From: Nitrospinota bacterium | GTDB lineage: Bacteria; Nitrospinota_A; UBA7883; JACRGQ01 | Reading direction: 5' to 3' | DNA length: 42,173 nucleotides | NCBI GenBank assembly: GCA_016194375.1 | Contig: JACQBU010000055.1 | Coordinates: 1-42,173, forward strand | Shown: positions 17,601-25,102 of the stretch, piece by piece | Numbering within the stretch: the stretch's first letter is position 1 | Layout of the letters: each line of letters begins with the position of its first letter | Notes under the pieces: model-generated | Told to the model about the DNA's origin: nothing | Databases searched by the model: none | The model's input: only the letters and a program-made list of their open reading frames with translations | Position numbers and translations under genes: made by a program

Positions 17601-17681
17601 CTCATCACGCTTTACCTGACCCCGGTCGTATACGTCTTCATGGACAAATTCCAAAGGCGCGCGCCAAAAACGGCGGCGTAA
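14607..17681 (+). CDS. RND multidrug efflux permease, HAE-1 (AcrB/MexB) family
   Basis: 1024 residues, normal for the family. It begins NLSETFIRRPVMTTLVMVAI (TM1), followed by a large periplasmic loop, TM2-6, TM7, a second periplasmic loop and TM8-12. The proton-relay Asp pair is in GFVVDDAIVVLENI around residue 400, and the second half has the matching MLVGIVKKNAIMMIDFA motif with the conserved Lys. It is a proton-driven trimeric pump for hydrophobic drugs or metabolites. GTG start overlapping the adaptor stop. Substrate range cannot be read from sequence. Confidence 0.94.
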   Translation: MNLSETFIRRPVMTTLVMVAIIMFGVIAAQLLPVSDLPNVDFPTIQVTATLPGASPETMASSVATPLERQFSTIAGLDSMTSVNTLGMTTVTLQFNLSRNVDLAGQDVQAMMTKAARTLPPQMTIPPSYQKVNPADQPIIYLSLSSPVLPLYKVNDYADTMIAQRVSMVSGVAQVMIFGAQKYAVRVQLDPNLLASYGLGLEDLNNAINSGNANIPTGVIYGPRMQYTIQASGQMYSAGPYKSLIVAYRDGRPVRLQDVGTAIDSVENDKIASWYKDTRAIVLAILRQPGTNTVEVVDNIKKLLPAFREQMPATVNMDILYDRSVSIKDSIADIKFTMMLTMALVVLVIFLFLKNVSSTIIPSLALPMSIIGTFSVLYLLDYSIDNLSLMALTLSVGFVVDDAIVVLENIVRHMEHGESPMDAALNGSREIGFTVLSMTLSLVAVFIPIFLLGGILGRLLHEFSIAICASIITSGIVSLTLTPMVCSRFLRHEGKEKHGRAYWLLENGFKKMLSKYETSLRFVLGHQGAVLVLSVVMLVLTAYLFVKMPGGFLPTEDSGMIFAFTEARQGIGFEDMKEHQKKLADIVLQDPNVNSFMSSVGAGGPNAASNTGRMFMILKPLEKGRAAVDDVIQELRPKFAQVPGIRAFMQVPPPIRIGGQLTKSAYQFTLQGPNTVELYKYSGMLEERLRAIPVIQDVNSDMQLTNPQINIDIKRDAAASYGVTPAQIENALYFAYGTFQASTIYAPDNQYQVIMELAPQFQRDPAALSMLYVRSSSGKLVPLSEVANVGVGVGPLQVNHLGQLPAVTISFNLRPDISLSQAIDAIREVAVKTLPETITTSFQGTAQAFQSSFKGMWMIILLAIVVIYIVLGILYESFVHPITILSGLPSAGLGAVLTLMLFHKELNVYSLVGIIMLVGIVKKNAIMMIDFALEAERRGGLEPAEAIYQGAVIRFRPIMMTTMAALMGTLPIALGFGAGADARRPLGLAVVGGLLISQLITLYLTPVVYVFMDKFQRRAPKTAA

Positions 17682-17686
17682 AAGCT

Positions 17687-17714
17687 TTGTCGGGCGCCCA
17701 AAGCGCGGTAGAAT
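17687..17714 (+). promoter_or_regulatory. accA promoter, leaderless type
   Basis: TTGTCG (17687-17692), 16-nt spacer, TAGAAT (17709-17714), then only 7 nt to the accA ATG, with no Shine-Dalgarno sequence. Confidence 0.5.
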
Positions 17715-17721
17715 CTGGCAG

Positions 17722-18693
17722 ATGACGATCGCGTTTTTGGACTTCGAAAAAAGGATACTCGAGCTTGAAAACAAGCTCGACGAACTGCGTTCCCTGAGCA
17801 AGTTGCAGGACGCCGACTTCTCCTCCGAGATTCGAAAAATGCGCAAAAAACTCAAACAGGTCAAGATGGAGACCTTCTCCCGCCTCAGCAGATGGCAGAA
17901 GACACAGCTCGCGCGGCATCCGGCCCGCCCGTATGCGATTGACTACATTAAGGAGCTGGCGCCGGACTTCGTCGAACTGCAGGGGGACAGGCTTTTCGGG
18001 GTGGGTCCGTCCATCGTCGCCGGCTTCGGGACCATGGAATCCAGGTCCGTCATGTTCATAGGCATACAAAAGGGCAGGGACATAAAGGAAAAAATGTACC
18101 GCAATTTCGGGATGCCGCACCCGGAAGGGTATCGCAAGGCGCTCAGGCTTATGAAGCTGGCCGAAAAATTTTCAAAGCCCGTCGTCACGCTGTTGGACAC
18201 CCCGGGCGCCTACCCCGGAATAGGCGCGGAGGAGCGAGGGCAGGCGGAGGCGGTCGCGCGAAACCTCATGGAGATGGCCGCCTTGAGGGTTCCCATAGTG
18301 TGCGTGATAACCGGGGAGGGGGGTAGCGGCGGCGCCTTGGCGCTCGGCGTGGGCAACCGCGTCCTTATGTTCGAGCATTCCGTATATTCGGTCATCTCGC
18401 CCGAGGGATGCGCCGCGATTTTGTGGAAGGACCAGTCCAAGGTGGAGGAGGCCGCGGAGGCGCTCGCGCTGACCTCGAGGGACCTGTTGGAAAACAAGAT
18501 AATAGACGAAATCGTCCGGGAGCCGGTGGGCGGGGCGCATAGGAACCCGATGCTTGCGGCGCACGTGCTTAAAAGGGTGTTGCGCAGGACGCTGGGCGAA
18601 TTGTCGGCGCTCTCCCCCGAGGAGATTGTCGGCCAGCGAAGAAAAAAGTTCCGCGACATGGGAGTTTTCTTCGAACAGTTGCAGGAGAAATAG
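17722..18693 (+). CDS. accA: Acetyl-CoA carboxylase carboxyltransferase subunit alpha
   Basis: 323 residues, close to the usual 317-320. An N-terminal coiled-coil helix (FEKRILELENKLDELR) precedes a crotonase-fold carboxyltransferase domain. Diagnostic stretches are RHPARPYAIDYI, ELQGDRLFG (85-93), MPHPEGYRKALRLMKLAEKF, TLLDTPGAYPGIGAEERGQ (157-174) and GEGGSGGALALG (198-209, oxyanion hole). With AccD it transfers the carboxyl group from biotin-BCCP to acetyl-CoA, the committed step of fatty acid synthesis. accD, accB and accC are not in the window. It stands alone between the efflux operon and the convergent ccm pair. Confidence 0.96.
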   Translation: MTIAFLDFEKRILELENKLDELRSLSKLQDADFSSEIRKMRKKLKQVKMETFSRLSRWQKTQLARHPARPYAIDYIKELAPDFVELQGDRLFGVGPSIVAGFGTMESRSVMFIGIQKGRDIKEKMYRNFGMPHPEGYRKALRLMKLAEKFSKPVVTLLDTPGAYPGIGAEERGQAEAVARNLMEMAALRVPIVCVITGEGGSGGALALGVGNRVLMFEHSVYSVISPEGCAAILWKDQSKVEEAAEALALTSRDLLENKIIDEIVREPVGGAHRNPMLAAHVLKRVLRRTLGELSALSPEEIVGQRRKKFRDMGVFFEQLQEK

Positions 18694-18747
18694 AACTCCC
18701 GCGGCGGACTCGACCTTATCACGCCTTGCCGCCCGTTTTCACGGGGA

Positions 18748-18768
18748 CACGCTCCGGAGGAGCGCGTG
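18748..18768 (+). terminator. Hairpin after accA
   Basis: CACGCTCC faces GGAGCGCGTG, giving an 8-bp stem with a 2-nt bulge, within a wider GC-rich inverted region (18741-18772). There is no U-tract, so it could be a repeat element rather than an intrinsic terminator. It lies between convergent accA and the ccm pair. Confidence 0.3.
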
Positions 18769-18846
18769 ACGCGGGAGGGGACGGAAAAAACTTAAAACAA
18801 GCTAAAGGCGGATCCCGCCAAAGAGGGGGCGGTCATATCCGGCGGG

Positions 18847-19245
18847 CTACTTGGATAGCTTGGCGCCGCAGTTCCCGCAAAAACGGTCCCCGGCCTTAGC
18901 CTGGGTTCCGCAGGATGTGCAGAAAATTCCCGCCTGCTCGCCGCCGGACGCTTTTCGAAAGGCGGGGGACGCCCCGCCGACGCCGTCAATCCGCTTCAAG
19001 ACGGCAACCGCCTCGTCCTCGTACCTGGCCTTTAGCTGGTCGAAGTCGGCGTCGTCGATTTTTCCGGTCTTGTGGTCGAAGTCCAGGTCCTTCAAGGCGA
19101 CGAACGCCGCCTCCTTCTTGGCGATGAGCTTGTGGTATTCGTCGCCGTCCTCGGAGGTCCTGACCGCGGACTTGGGCTGGACGAAGAGGGGGTAGCCTAT
19201 CGCGGCCAGGACGGCGGAAACCAGAAGCAGTTCCACTATTATCAT
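18847..19245 (-). CDS. Membrane-anchored zinc-ribbon protein (CcmI-like position)
   Basis: 132 residues: one TM helix at the N-terminus (3-22, ending GYPLFVQP), a charged helical hairpin (36-86, KKEAAFVALKDLDFDHKTGKI) and a C-terminal zinc ribbon with C109, C112, C123 and C126 (CxxC-x10-CxxC). The 'ALKDLDFDHKTGKI' pattern is common in short proteins encoded next to ccmH in bacteria that lack a full-length CcmI. It starts in a TAATG overlap with ccmH, so the two are coupled. I infer a role in c-type cytochrome maturation, perhaps apocytochrome handling; the ribbon's function is unknown. Confidence 0.72.
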   Translation of the reverse strand: MIIVELLLVSAVLAAIGYPLFVQPKSAVRTSEDGDEYHKLIAKKEAAFVALKDLDFDHKTGKIDDADFDQLKARYEDEAVAVLKRIDGVGGASPAFRKASGGEQAGIFCTSCGTQAKAGDRFCGNCGAKLSK

Positions 19246-19736
19246 TAGTCCTCGAACTTCTTAAGTTCTTCGCGCATCTTTTCCACGTATCGGTCGGGCG
19301 ATGGGGAGGTCGCCGCCGGTTTCTTAGCCGCGGGGACCGTCTTGCCGACGGACCATTTTTTGATTATCGTGGCCACCAGATATCCCACGACCATGATGGC
19401 CAAAAACGGGGTTATCCAAGCGAGCGTGTTGAACCCGTAGAACATCGGCTGTGCCAAGATGGCCTCGCCGTGGTGGGCCACCAATTTCGCCTTTATCTCG
19501 TCGCCCGACAACCCCTGGTCGATGAGTCCGCGCAATTCCTTCCTCACCGGTATTGCGAAGGAGCATGTCTCGTGGGGGCAGGTCTTAAGGGTCGTGCCGC
19601 ATCCGCAAAGGCAGGCCAAGTTTGAGGTGAGGTTCTCGTAAACGGCGTTCCCGGCCTGTTTTGTGGGCGGTATTGTTCCTGCGGCGAACGCCGGCGCGGA
19701 AAGTGAAATCATCAGCAAAACCAAGAGGTGCTTCAC
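19245..19736 (-). CDS. ccmH: Cytochrome c-type biogenesis protein CcmH/CycL family
   Basis: 163 residues with a signal peptide (1-19), a CcmH three-helix periplasmic domain (about 28-100) and a C-terminal TM helix (about 103-126). Family pattern: NLTSNLACLCGCGTTLKTC, then KELRGLIDQGLSGDEIKAKLVAHHGEAIL. The classic LRCxxCQ redox pair is replaced by a Cys-rich CLCGCG (C42, C44, C46) plus C53 and C58, a variant also seen outside Proteobacteria. CcmH keeps apocytochrome CxxCH thiols reduced for haem attachment. The rest of the ccm set is elsewhere. It fits the haem-c sensor kinase in this window. Confidence 0.85.
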   Translation of the reverse strand: MKHLLVLLMISLSAPAFAAGTIPPTKQAGNAVYENLTSNLACLCGCGTTLKTCPHETCSFAIPVRKELRGLIDQGLSGDEIKAKLVAHHGEAILAQPMFYGFNTLAWITPFLAIMVVGYLVATIIKKWSVGKTVPAAKKPAATSPSPDRYVEKMREELKKFED

Positions 19737-19836
19737 AAATACATTTTAACATATTTTTATTCGGTTTGGCGGCCCCTTCCAAGCATGGGGTGGCGGGTCG
19801 GCTACAGCTGGTTGCCGGACTTAGCCGTGGAAAAGG

Positions 19837-20943
19837 TCAGCCGTTGACGTAGACGCGCCTGATGCGCCCCCCCATGCCGATCCGGCAGAAAACCTCGTAG
19901 GGTATCGTTCCGGTCAGCTCGGCCCATCGGTTCACCGACGTCTCCTCATAGCCGCCGCCCAGAAGGACGACCTCGTCCCCCTCCTTCGCGGCGGGCGCCT
20001 TGCTCAGGTCCACCATGAAGTTGTCCATGCATACGAGGCCGAGTATCGGGACGGCCCGTTCATTCACGACTACGGAGCCCTTGTTGGACAACAGCCTGTT
20101 GACGCCGTCGGCGTATCCGCCCATCACGACGCCGATTTTTTTTGCGCGGGGGGTTATGTACGTAGCGCCGTATCCGACGCCCTCCCCCTGCGGGACGTTC
20201 TTTACGAGTACCAGCCTGCTGGCGACGGTCATCACCTCTTGAAACGCAAAGCCCTTCGCCTCGACGGGGGGCGCTCCGTAAAGGCTTATCCCGGGCCTCA
20301 CCATGTTGTAGTGCGACCGCTTGTGGGCGATTATCGCGCCGCTGTTTGCGGCGTGGACGTACGTCGGTTTTATTCCGGCGCGCCCGGCCTCGGCTATGAT
20401 CGCGTCAAACCGCCTCAGCTGATTCTCCGTTTGGGGAGAGTCCGCGTCGGCGGAGGAGGCGAGGTGGGTCATGATTCCCTCGACGTGGACGTTCCTCATC
20501 CTAGCCACCGCGGCCAGCGTCGGCCGGCTTTCCGCCAGCGTGAAGCCCAGCCTGCTCATCCCCGTGTCGAACTTCAGGTGGACGCTTATTCTGCGCCCGG
20601 CCTTTTTTCCCATCTTGTCCATTATGCGGGCGACTTCGAGGGTGTAGACGACGGGGGTCAGCCGGTATTTCACGGCGTCCTTCGCCTGCTCCGGGAATAT
20701 CCCGTCCAAAAGAAGGACCGGCGCGGCTATCTTGTTTTGGCGAAGAAGGACCCCCTCCTCGAGGGTGCCCGCGCCGAGCATCGGCGCGCCGAGCTTCAGG
20801 GACTCCCGCGCCAGCCTCGGCATTCCGTGTCCGTAGGCGTCGGCCTTTATCACGGGGAGGAGCGAGACGTCGGGGCCGGCGATTTTTTTTAGGCAACCGA
20901 CGTTGTGGCGGAAGGCCGCCAAGTCAATGCGAGCCTCGAGCAT
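19837..20943 (-). CDS. alr: Alanine racemase (PLP-dependent)
   Basis: 368 residues, full length. N-terminal TIM barrel with the PLP Lys33 in PVIKADAYGHG and PLP-phosphate contacts (VRPGISLYG, 216-223), then a C-terminal beta domain with the catalytic Tyr258 in GVGYGATY and the CMDNFMVDLS motif. It makes D-Ala for peptidoglycan. It starts 6 bp after the dnaB stop and is the last gene of the rpsF-to-alr operon. GGGGAG lies upstream of the ATG. Confidence 0.96.
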   Translation of the reverse strand: MLEARIDLAAFRHNVGCLKKIAGPDVSLLPVIKADAYGHGMPRLARESLKLGAPMLGAGTLEEGVLLRQNKIAAPVLLLDGIFPEQAKDAVKYRLTPVVYTLEVARIMDKMGKKAGRRISVHLKFDTGMSRLGFTLAESRPTLAAVARMRNVHVEGIMTHLASSADADSPQTENQLRRFDAIIAEAGRAGIKPTYVHAANSGAIIAHKRSHYNMVRPGISLYGAPPVEAKGFAFQEVMTVASRLVLVKNVPQGEGVGYGATYITPRAKKIGVVMGGYADGVNRLLSNKGSVVVNERAVPILGLVCMDNFMVDLSKAPAAKEGDEVVLLGGGYEETSVNRWAELTGTIPYEVFCRIGMGGRIRRVYVNG

Positions 20944-20949
20944 GCGCCC

Positions 20950-22338
20950 CTACTCCCCGGCCTCCGAGGGGAGCGGCGGGGCGTCGAACGACGGGTTGTC
21001 GAACCTCGTGCATTCCTTGTTGAAGGCGAGCTTGACGGCCCCGACGGGGCCGTTCCTCTGTTTTGCGATTTTAACCACCGCGAGCCCCTGGGCCTCTACC
21101 TTGTCGGGATGATAGTATTCCTCGCGGTACACGAACGCGACCACGTCGGCGTCCTGCTCTATCGAGCCGGACTCGCGCAGGTCGGACAGCTGGGGCATTT
21201 TGTCGGGGCGGTCCTCCACCTTGCGCGAAAGCTGGGAGATGGCGACGACCGGCACGTTGAGCTCCCGCGCCATGGCCTTGAGCCCCCGCGTCATCTCGGA
21301 AATTTCCAGCACCCTGCTCTCCGGGGTGCCGCGCCCCGTCATAAGCTGAAGGTAGTCGATCACTATCATGTCCAGCCTGCCTTCCGCCTTCAGCCTGCGC
21401 GCCTTGGAGCGTATGTCCAGAACGGTCTGGAGCGGGGAGTCGTCTATTTGTATTCCCGCCTCGTACAGGCGGCTGACGGCGTTGGTGATCTGGGGCCAGT
21501 CGCTGTGGGCCAGATATCCGGTCCGTATCTTGTGCATGGATATCCTGCTCAGGGAGGAGATTATCCTAAGGACGAGTTGCATCGCGGACATCTCAAGCGA
21601 GAAGAAGGCTACGGATTTCTTGTGGTTCAGGGCGAGGTGTTCCGTGATGTTGATGCAAATGGCGGTCTTTCCCATCGAGGGCCTTCCCGCCATTATTATC
21701 AGGTCGCCGGGCTGGAAGCCGGCCGTCATTTCGTCGAACCTGTCGTATCCGGAAGGGAGTCCGGTGATGAGCTCCTTTTTCTCAAAGAGGCGTTCGATGT
21801 CCTTTATGGTCTCTGTCACCACCTCCTTGATGTTTTTAAACCCCTTTTGTATCCTCTCCTCGGCGAGGTCGAATATAAGCCTTTCGGCCTGGTCAATCAC
21901 CGCGTCCACGTCCTCGGAGTCCTCGTATCCGAGGTTCATCACCTCCGCGGCCGTGACCACAAGCCGGCGCAGGAGCGCCTTTTCCTTGACTATCTGGGAG
22001 TGCGTCCCCACGTTTGCGGCGGTGGGGGTGAGCTCCATCAGCTTGGCCAGGTAGTCGAGTCCGCCGGCCTCGTCGATGGTTTTCTTTTTTCGAAGCCTTT
22101 CGGAAACGGTCATCAGGTCGATAGGCTCGTTCCGGTCGAACAGCTCCAAAAACGCGGAGTAGATGAGCCTGTGGGCGGGTTTGTAGAACTCCTCGCCGGT
22201 CTTAAGGTATTCCAACGCGCGGGCCATGGCGGCGTTGTCGAACAACACGCCGCCAAGGACCGATTGTGCCGCCGCGATGGTTTGCGGGAGAACCCGTCCA
22301 GCCCCCGCTGGAGTAAGGGTATGGAGTTCCAATGCCAT
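20950..22338 (-). CDS. dnaB: Replicative DNA helicase DnaB
   Basis: 462 residues. The N-terminal DnaG-interacting domain (about 15-120; PQTIAAAQSVLGGVLFD) is joined by a linker to the RecA-like motor: ITGLPSGYDRFDEMTAGFQPGDLIIMAGRPSMGKT as a family hallmark, with Walker A at 218-225, then the LEMSAMQLVLR segment and Walker B VIDYLQLM. No intein interrupts the P-loop. DnaB unwinds DNA at the replication fork as a hexamer. It sits between rplI and alr, a common bacterial order. Confidence 0.97.
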   Translation of the reverse strand: MALELHTLTPAGAGRVLPQTIAAAQSVLGGVLFDNAAMARALEYLKTGEEFYKPAHRLIYSAFLELFDRNEPIDLMTVSERLRKKKTIDEAGGLDYLAKLMELTPTAANVGTHSQIVKEKALLRRLVVTAAEVMNLGYEDSEDVDAVIDQAERLIFDLAEERIQKGFKNIKEVVTETIKDIERLFEKKELITGLPSGYDRFDEMTAGFQPGDLIIMAGRPSMGKTAICINITEHLALNHKKSVAFFSLEMSAMQLVLRIISSLSRISMHKIRTGYLAHSDWPQITNAVSRLYEAGIQIDDSPLQTVLDIRSKARRLKAEGRLDMIVIDYLQLMTGRGTPESRVLEISEMTRGLKAMARELNVPVVAISQLSRKVEDRPDKMPQLSDLRESGSIEQDADVVAFVYREEYYHPDKVEAQGLAVVKIAKQRNGPVGAVKLAFNKECTRFDNPSFDAPPLPSEAGE

Positions 22339-22344
22339 GGGGAC

Positions 22345-22848
22345 TCAGCCTTCCGGCTGTTCCGCGACTTTTTCCGGCTCCGGCTCGACGGCCTTTTCCT
22401 CCGCCTCGGCCTGGACCTCCACGATGAATTCAGCCGAGACCTCGGGATGCAACTTTATCTCTATCTTGTGCTCCCCGACGGTCTTCAGCGGCATGTCCAG
22501 ATGTATCCTGTGCTTGTCGACGTGGAAATGTCGGTGGCCGATTAGTTCCTTGGCTATGTCCGAAACGGTCACGGAGCCGAAAAGTTTTCCCTCTTCGCCC
22601 ACCTTCCTGACGAACACGAGGCGTAGTTTGCCAAGCTCAGCGGCCTGCGCCTCAGCGTCCGCCTTCAGCGCGGCCAGCCTCTTGGCGCGGTTGGCCAGGT
22701 GTTGCTCCATCACCTTCAGGTTCCCGGCGTTTGCCTCCACCGCCAGCCCGTGGGGCAGGAGGAAATTCCTCCCGTAACCCGGCTTCACTTTCACGTGTTG
22801 TCCCGCCTTGCCGAGCTTTACCACGTCTTCCTTGAGTATCACTTCCAT
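22345..22848 (-). CDS. rplI: 50S ribosomal protein L9
   Basis: 167 residues from ATG 22848, with AGGAGG 7 nt upstream. N-terminal domain MEVILKEDVVKLGKAGQHVKVKPGYGRNFLLP, the long connecting helix (about 45-75) and the C-terminal domain (LFGSVTVSDIA ... PLKTVGEHKIEIKLHPEV) are all present. Residues 147-167 form an extra acidic tail rich in Glu, Pro and Ala. A longer reading frame extends upstream to 23298, but that part overlaps the DUF2232 gene and is not L9. Two bases separate it from the DUF2232 stop, and 6 bases from dnaB. Confidence 0.97.
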   Translation of the reverse strand: MEVILKEDVVKLGKAGQHVKVKPGYGRNFLLPHGLAVEANAGNLKVMEQHLANRAKRLAALKADAEAQAAELGKLRLVFVRKVGEEGKLFGSVTVSDIAKELIGHRHFHVDKHRIHLDMPLKTVGEHKIEIKLHPEVSAEFIVEVQAEAEEKAVEPEPEKVAEQPEG

Positions 22849-22850
22849 TT

Positions 22851-23834
22851 TTATTCCTCCTTGACGCCCGCCTGTCGGCGTATTTTCCTGAAATCGAACC
22901 ATAGGTCGAACAAACCCATCGCGGCGACCGCCACCGCAATAAACGGCTGTAATAATATCAAAATATACGAGAACATGCGAAGAAATTTCGGGAACCTTAT
23001 TTTCTCGAACCAGAACCTTAGGACGCACGACCCCGCGACCGAATAAACAAGCACCGTGACGACAAGGACGTTGATTCCAGCCACGCGCGCCGCGTCGTTG
23101 GGAAGGAGCGCCAGGGCCATTCCCGCTATGAAGACGAACACCGTCCGGTCCGGCGGGTACCAGTTGAGCAGGCTGACGTCGTCCGGCGCCTTTAGGCCAG
23201 GCCAGCGGGATCGCAGGAACTTGTACGACAAATAGTTGCAAAACGCCATCAACAAGTACCCGGAAACCGCCATCCCCGGGATTAGGCTCACGGACCATTT
23301 GGCGATGAGCGGGGAATTTTTCGACAGAATCGCCAACTGCTCCTCCTGCATTCCCGCCTTTTTGTACGCACTTATCATCTCCGCAATCACGGTCTGGGCC
23401 GATTTGACCAGCTCGTCGTAATACCCGCCGCCCCCCGACGCCATGCCCAGGGCGAAGTAAAGGAAGACCGCCGTCGCCGCCATCGAAACCCCTGCGCCGT
23501 AGCCCGCCGCCGCGTTCAGGCCGGATTGGCGGGACATCAGGCGGGACATGACCAGCGCCATCAGCGCGTAGGAGAGGAAGTAAAAGGCCGCCGTGCGCGG
23601 GTCCGAACCGGCCGCGACGACGAGCGCGGAAAACAAGGCGGCGCCGGCGCCCGCCCCCTCGCCGAACCTCAGGGAAGAGTAGATCAGGGGCAGGGGGGCG
23701 AACAGGTTGAGCACGACGCCCAGCACCGGCACGTAAAAAATGGAGAGGAAGAGGACGGCGCTGAGCAGGGGGGCGGCCAGCCTTCCCAACTCGACGCGTC
23801 GTCGTTGCGGCTCCTCGGCCGGCGATTCCGCCAT
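22851..23834 (-). CDS. DUF2232 (YybS-like) integral membrane protein
   Basis: 327 residues with about eight TM helices (starting LAAPLLSAVLFLSIFYVPVLG) and charged termini. Hallmarks of the family are the APLPLIYSSLRFGEGAGAG segment near residue 48 and the place in the genome: DUF2232 genes lie between rpsR and rplI in many deltaproteobacteria and Firmicutes. Function is not established; some authors group it with ECF-type S-components because of its fold. Here it lies 33 bp after rpsR and 2 bp before rplI, so it is co-transcribed with replication and translation genes. Confidence 0.85.
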   Translation of the reverse strand: MAESPAEEPQRRRVELGRLAAPLLSAVLFLSIFYVPVLGVVLNLFAPLPLIYSSLRFGEGAGAGAALFSALVVAAGSDPRTAAFYFLSYALMALVMSRLMSRQSGLNAAAGYGAGVSMAATAVFLYFALGMASGGGGYYDELVKSAQTVIAEMISAYKKAGMQEEQLAILSKNSPLIAKWSVSLIPGMAVSGYLLMAFCNYLSYKFLRSRWPGLKAPDDVSLLNWYPPDRTVFVFIAGMALALLPNDAARVAGINVLVVTVLVYSVAGSCVLRFWFEKIRFPKFLRMFSYILILLQPFIAVAVAAMGLFDLWFDFRKIRRQAGVKEE

Positions 23835-23867
23835 AAGCGTCCTTTGGTTATGACGGGCTCGCGCCGG

Positions 23868-24122
23868 TCAGCTCTCCAGCGTGAAGGGCAACAGCGCTAT
23901 GTTGCGGGCCACCTTGATGGCGGCGGTGACGGCGCGCTGATGTTTGGCGCAGTTTCCCGACACTCTGCTGGGGATTATCTTGCCCCTTTCGGTCGTCAGG
24001 GACCGCAGGGTCTTAAGGTCCTTGTAGTCGATGTACTTGACGTTGTCCATGCAGAACCTGCAGATCTTCTTCTGCATGTAGGTCCTTTTCCTTTTTTTCT
24101 TTACGTCTCTTGCGGGTCTCAT
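23868..24122 (-). CDS. rpsR: 30S ribosomal protein S18
   Basis: 84 residues, typical length. Family core [63 protein letters not shown]. The pair of Cys in CRFC plus a third Cys in SGNC mark it as a possible zinc-ligating S18 type. S18 pairs with S6 on the 30S platform. AAAGGAGC lies 9 nt before the ATG. Confidence 0.98.
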   Translation of the reverse strand: MRPARDVKKKRKRTYMQKKICRFCMDNVKYIDYKDLKTLRSLTTERGKIIPSRVSGNCAKHQRAVTAAIKVARNIALLPFTLES

Positions 24123-24192
24123 TCTTCAAGCTCCTTTGATTTTTTTATGGCGGCACGGGCCGCCGGTTACAATTAAAAAACTCTTCCTAGGT

Positions 24193-24606
24193 TCAAAACG
24201 GAACCTCGTCGTCGCCGGGCGGAGCGTCCTGCGGGGGTTCGTCCTCCGATTGTTGTCTCGGCTGTCCCCCTCCGCCGGCCCCGCCGGTCGGCATGAATTG
24301 GACCGATATGGCGGTGACGTCGATCTTTGACTTTTTCTGCCCGTCCTTCTCCCATTGGCGCCACTTAAGCCGACCCTCGACGAAAACCAGCCGCCCTTTC
24401 TTTAGGTATTCGGCGCAGTTCTCGGCGGATTTGCCCCAGACGTTGACGTCAATGAAAAGAACCTCCTCCTTCTTGTCGTCGCCGGAGCCGTATTTGTTGT
24501 TCACGGCAAGCCCGAGGGCGCAAACCGCCTGGCCCGACGGGATGTACCGCAATTCCGGATCCCTCGTGAGGTTCCCCATTAAAAAGACCCTGTTCAGGCT
24601 CGCCAT
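24193..24606 (-). CDS. ssb: Single-stranded DNA-binding protein
   Basis: 137 residues: an OB fold (1-105: MASLNRVFLMGNLTRDPELRYIPSG ... FVEGRLKWRQWEKDG), a short Gly/Gln/Pro linker and the acidic tip DDEVPF that recruits partner proteins. A tetrameric SSB is expected. It lies between rpsF and rpsR, the normal order, so it is made with the S6/S18 operon. No clear Shine-Dalgarno sequence, consistent with translational coupling to rpsF (15-nt gap). Confidence 0.97.
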   Translation of the reverse strand: MASLNRVFLMGNLTRDPELRYIPSGQAVCALGLAVNNKYGSGDDKKEEVLFIDVNVWGKSAENCAEYLKKGRLVFVEGRLKWRQWEKDGQKKSKIDVTAISVQFMPTGGAGGGGQPRQQSEDEPPQDAPPGDDEVPF

Positions 24607-24621
24607 GCCGTCGCCCGCCGC

Positions 24622-24975
24622 CTAGTAGCGGCCGCCTTCCCTGGGGGCGTACGACGTCGGCATCTCGGACGAAGGGCGCAACATCGTCTGTGCATGGTGT
24701 GAAAGGGTGACGTATTTTACCACCGACTCGTTCAGTTTCAGGTTGCGTTCGACCTTGGCCACCGTCGGGCCGGAAATAGTGTAGTGGAACATCGTGTAGT
24801 AACCGTATCGGTGCTTTCCCACGGAGTATGCGAGCTTCTTTTTTCCCCACTGCTCGATGTGTTCGACCACGCCCCCTTCCTTCTCGATGAAGGCCTTGAG
24901 GTCCTCGGCGAGCTTGACTACCTGGTCCTCTGTTTTGTCGGGTTCAACTATGAAAACGGCCTCGTACTTTGGCAA
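24622..24975 (-). CDS. rpsF: 30S ribosomal protein S6
   Basis: 117 residues. Starts PKYEAVFIVEPDKTEDQVVKLAEDLKAFIEKEGGVVEHIEQWGKKKLAY, the S6 signature, with the RNA-binding segment RYGYYTMFHYTISG. The start codon is TTG (24973-24975), preceded 4 nt upstream by AGGAGGA; no ATG or GTG fits. S6 binds S18 and often represses its own operon through the leader RNA. It is the first gene of the rpsF-ssb-rpsR-DUF2232-rplI-dnaB-alr run. Confidence 0.97.
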   Translation of the reverse strand: MPKYEAVFIVEPDKTEDQVVKLAEDLKAFIEKEGGVVEHIEQWGKKKLAYSVGKHRYGYYTMFHYTISGPTVAKVERNLKLNESVVKYVTLSHHAQTMLRPSSEMPTSYAPREGGRY

Positions 24976-24997
24976 TTTGTCCTCCTTTTGGTTTATA

Positions 24998-25020
24998 GCC
25001 CGTGCGACGCGCGCACGAGC
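24998..25020 (-). promoter_or_regulatory. Stem-loop in the rpsF leader, candidate S6:S18 autoregulatory site
   Basis: The RNA would fold GCUCGUGCG-CGCGU-CGCACGGGC, nine pairs including one G-U, ending about 22 nt before the rpsF start codon. Leaders of rpsF operons often carry an S6:S18-binding hairpin; I cannot confirm the specific bulge motif here. Confidence 0.3.
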
Positions 25021-25072
25021 AAGGGTTTTTCCCGCCCGTCTTGTCTGCCGAACAACGCGGAGCAGGGTTGTA

Positions 25073-25102
25073 ATTCTAACCCCATGGCCGTTTGAAAAGC
25101 AA
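25073..25102 (-). promoter_or_regulatory. Promoter of the rpsF operon
   Basis: TTGCTT (25097-25102), 18-nt spacer, TAGAAT (25073-25078) on the minus strand. It predicts a leader of about 90 nt containing the stem-loop and a strong Shine-Dalgarno sequence. Confidence 0.5.

Noticed and set aside
20905..22545. 546-codon open frame on the plus strand
   Set aside because: It runs opposite to alr, dnaB and rplI, which have full family motifs. Its product has no recognisable domain and is explained by high GC and codon bias of the minus-strand genes.
22849..23298. Upstream extension of the L9 frame
   Set aside because: This part is antisense-free but out of frame with the DUF2232 gene it overlaps. 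L9 has a clear ATG with AGGAGG at 22848.
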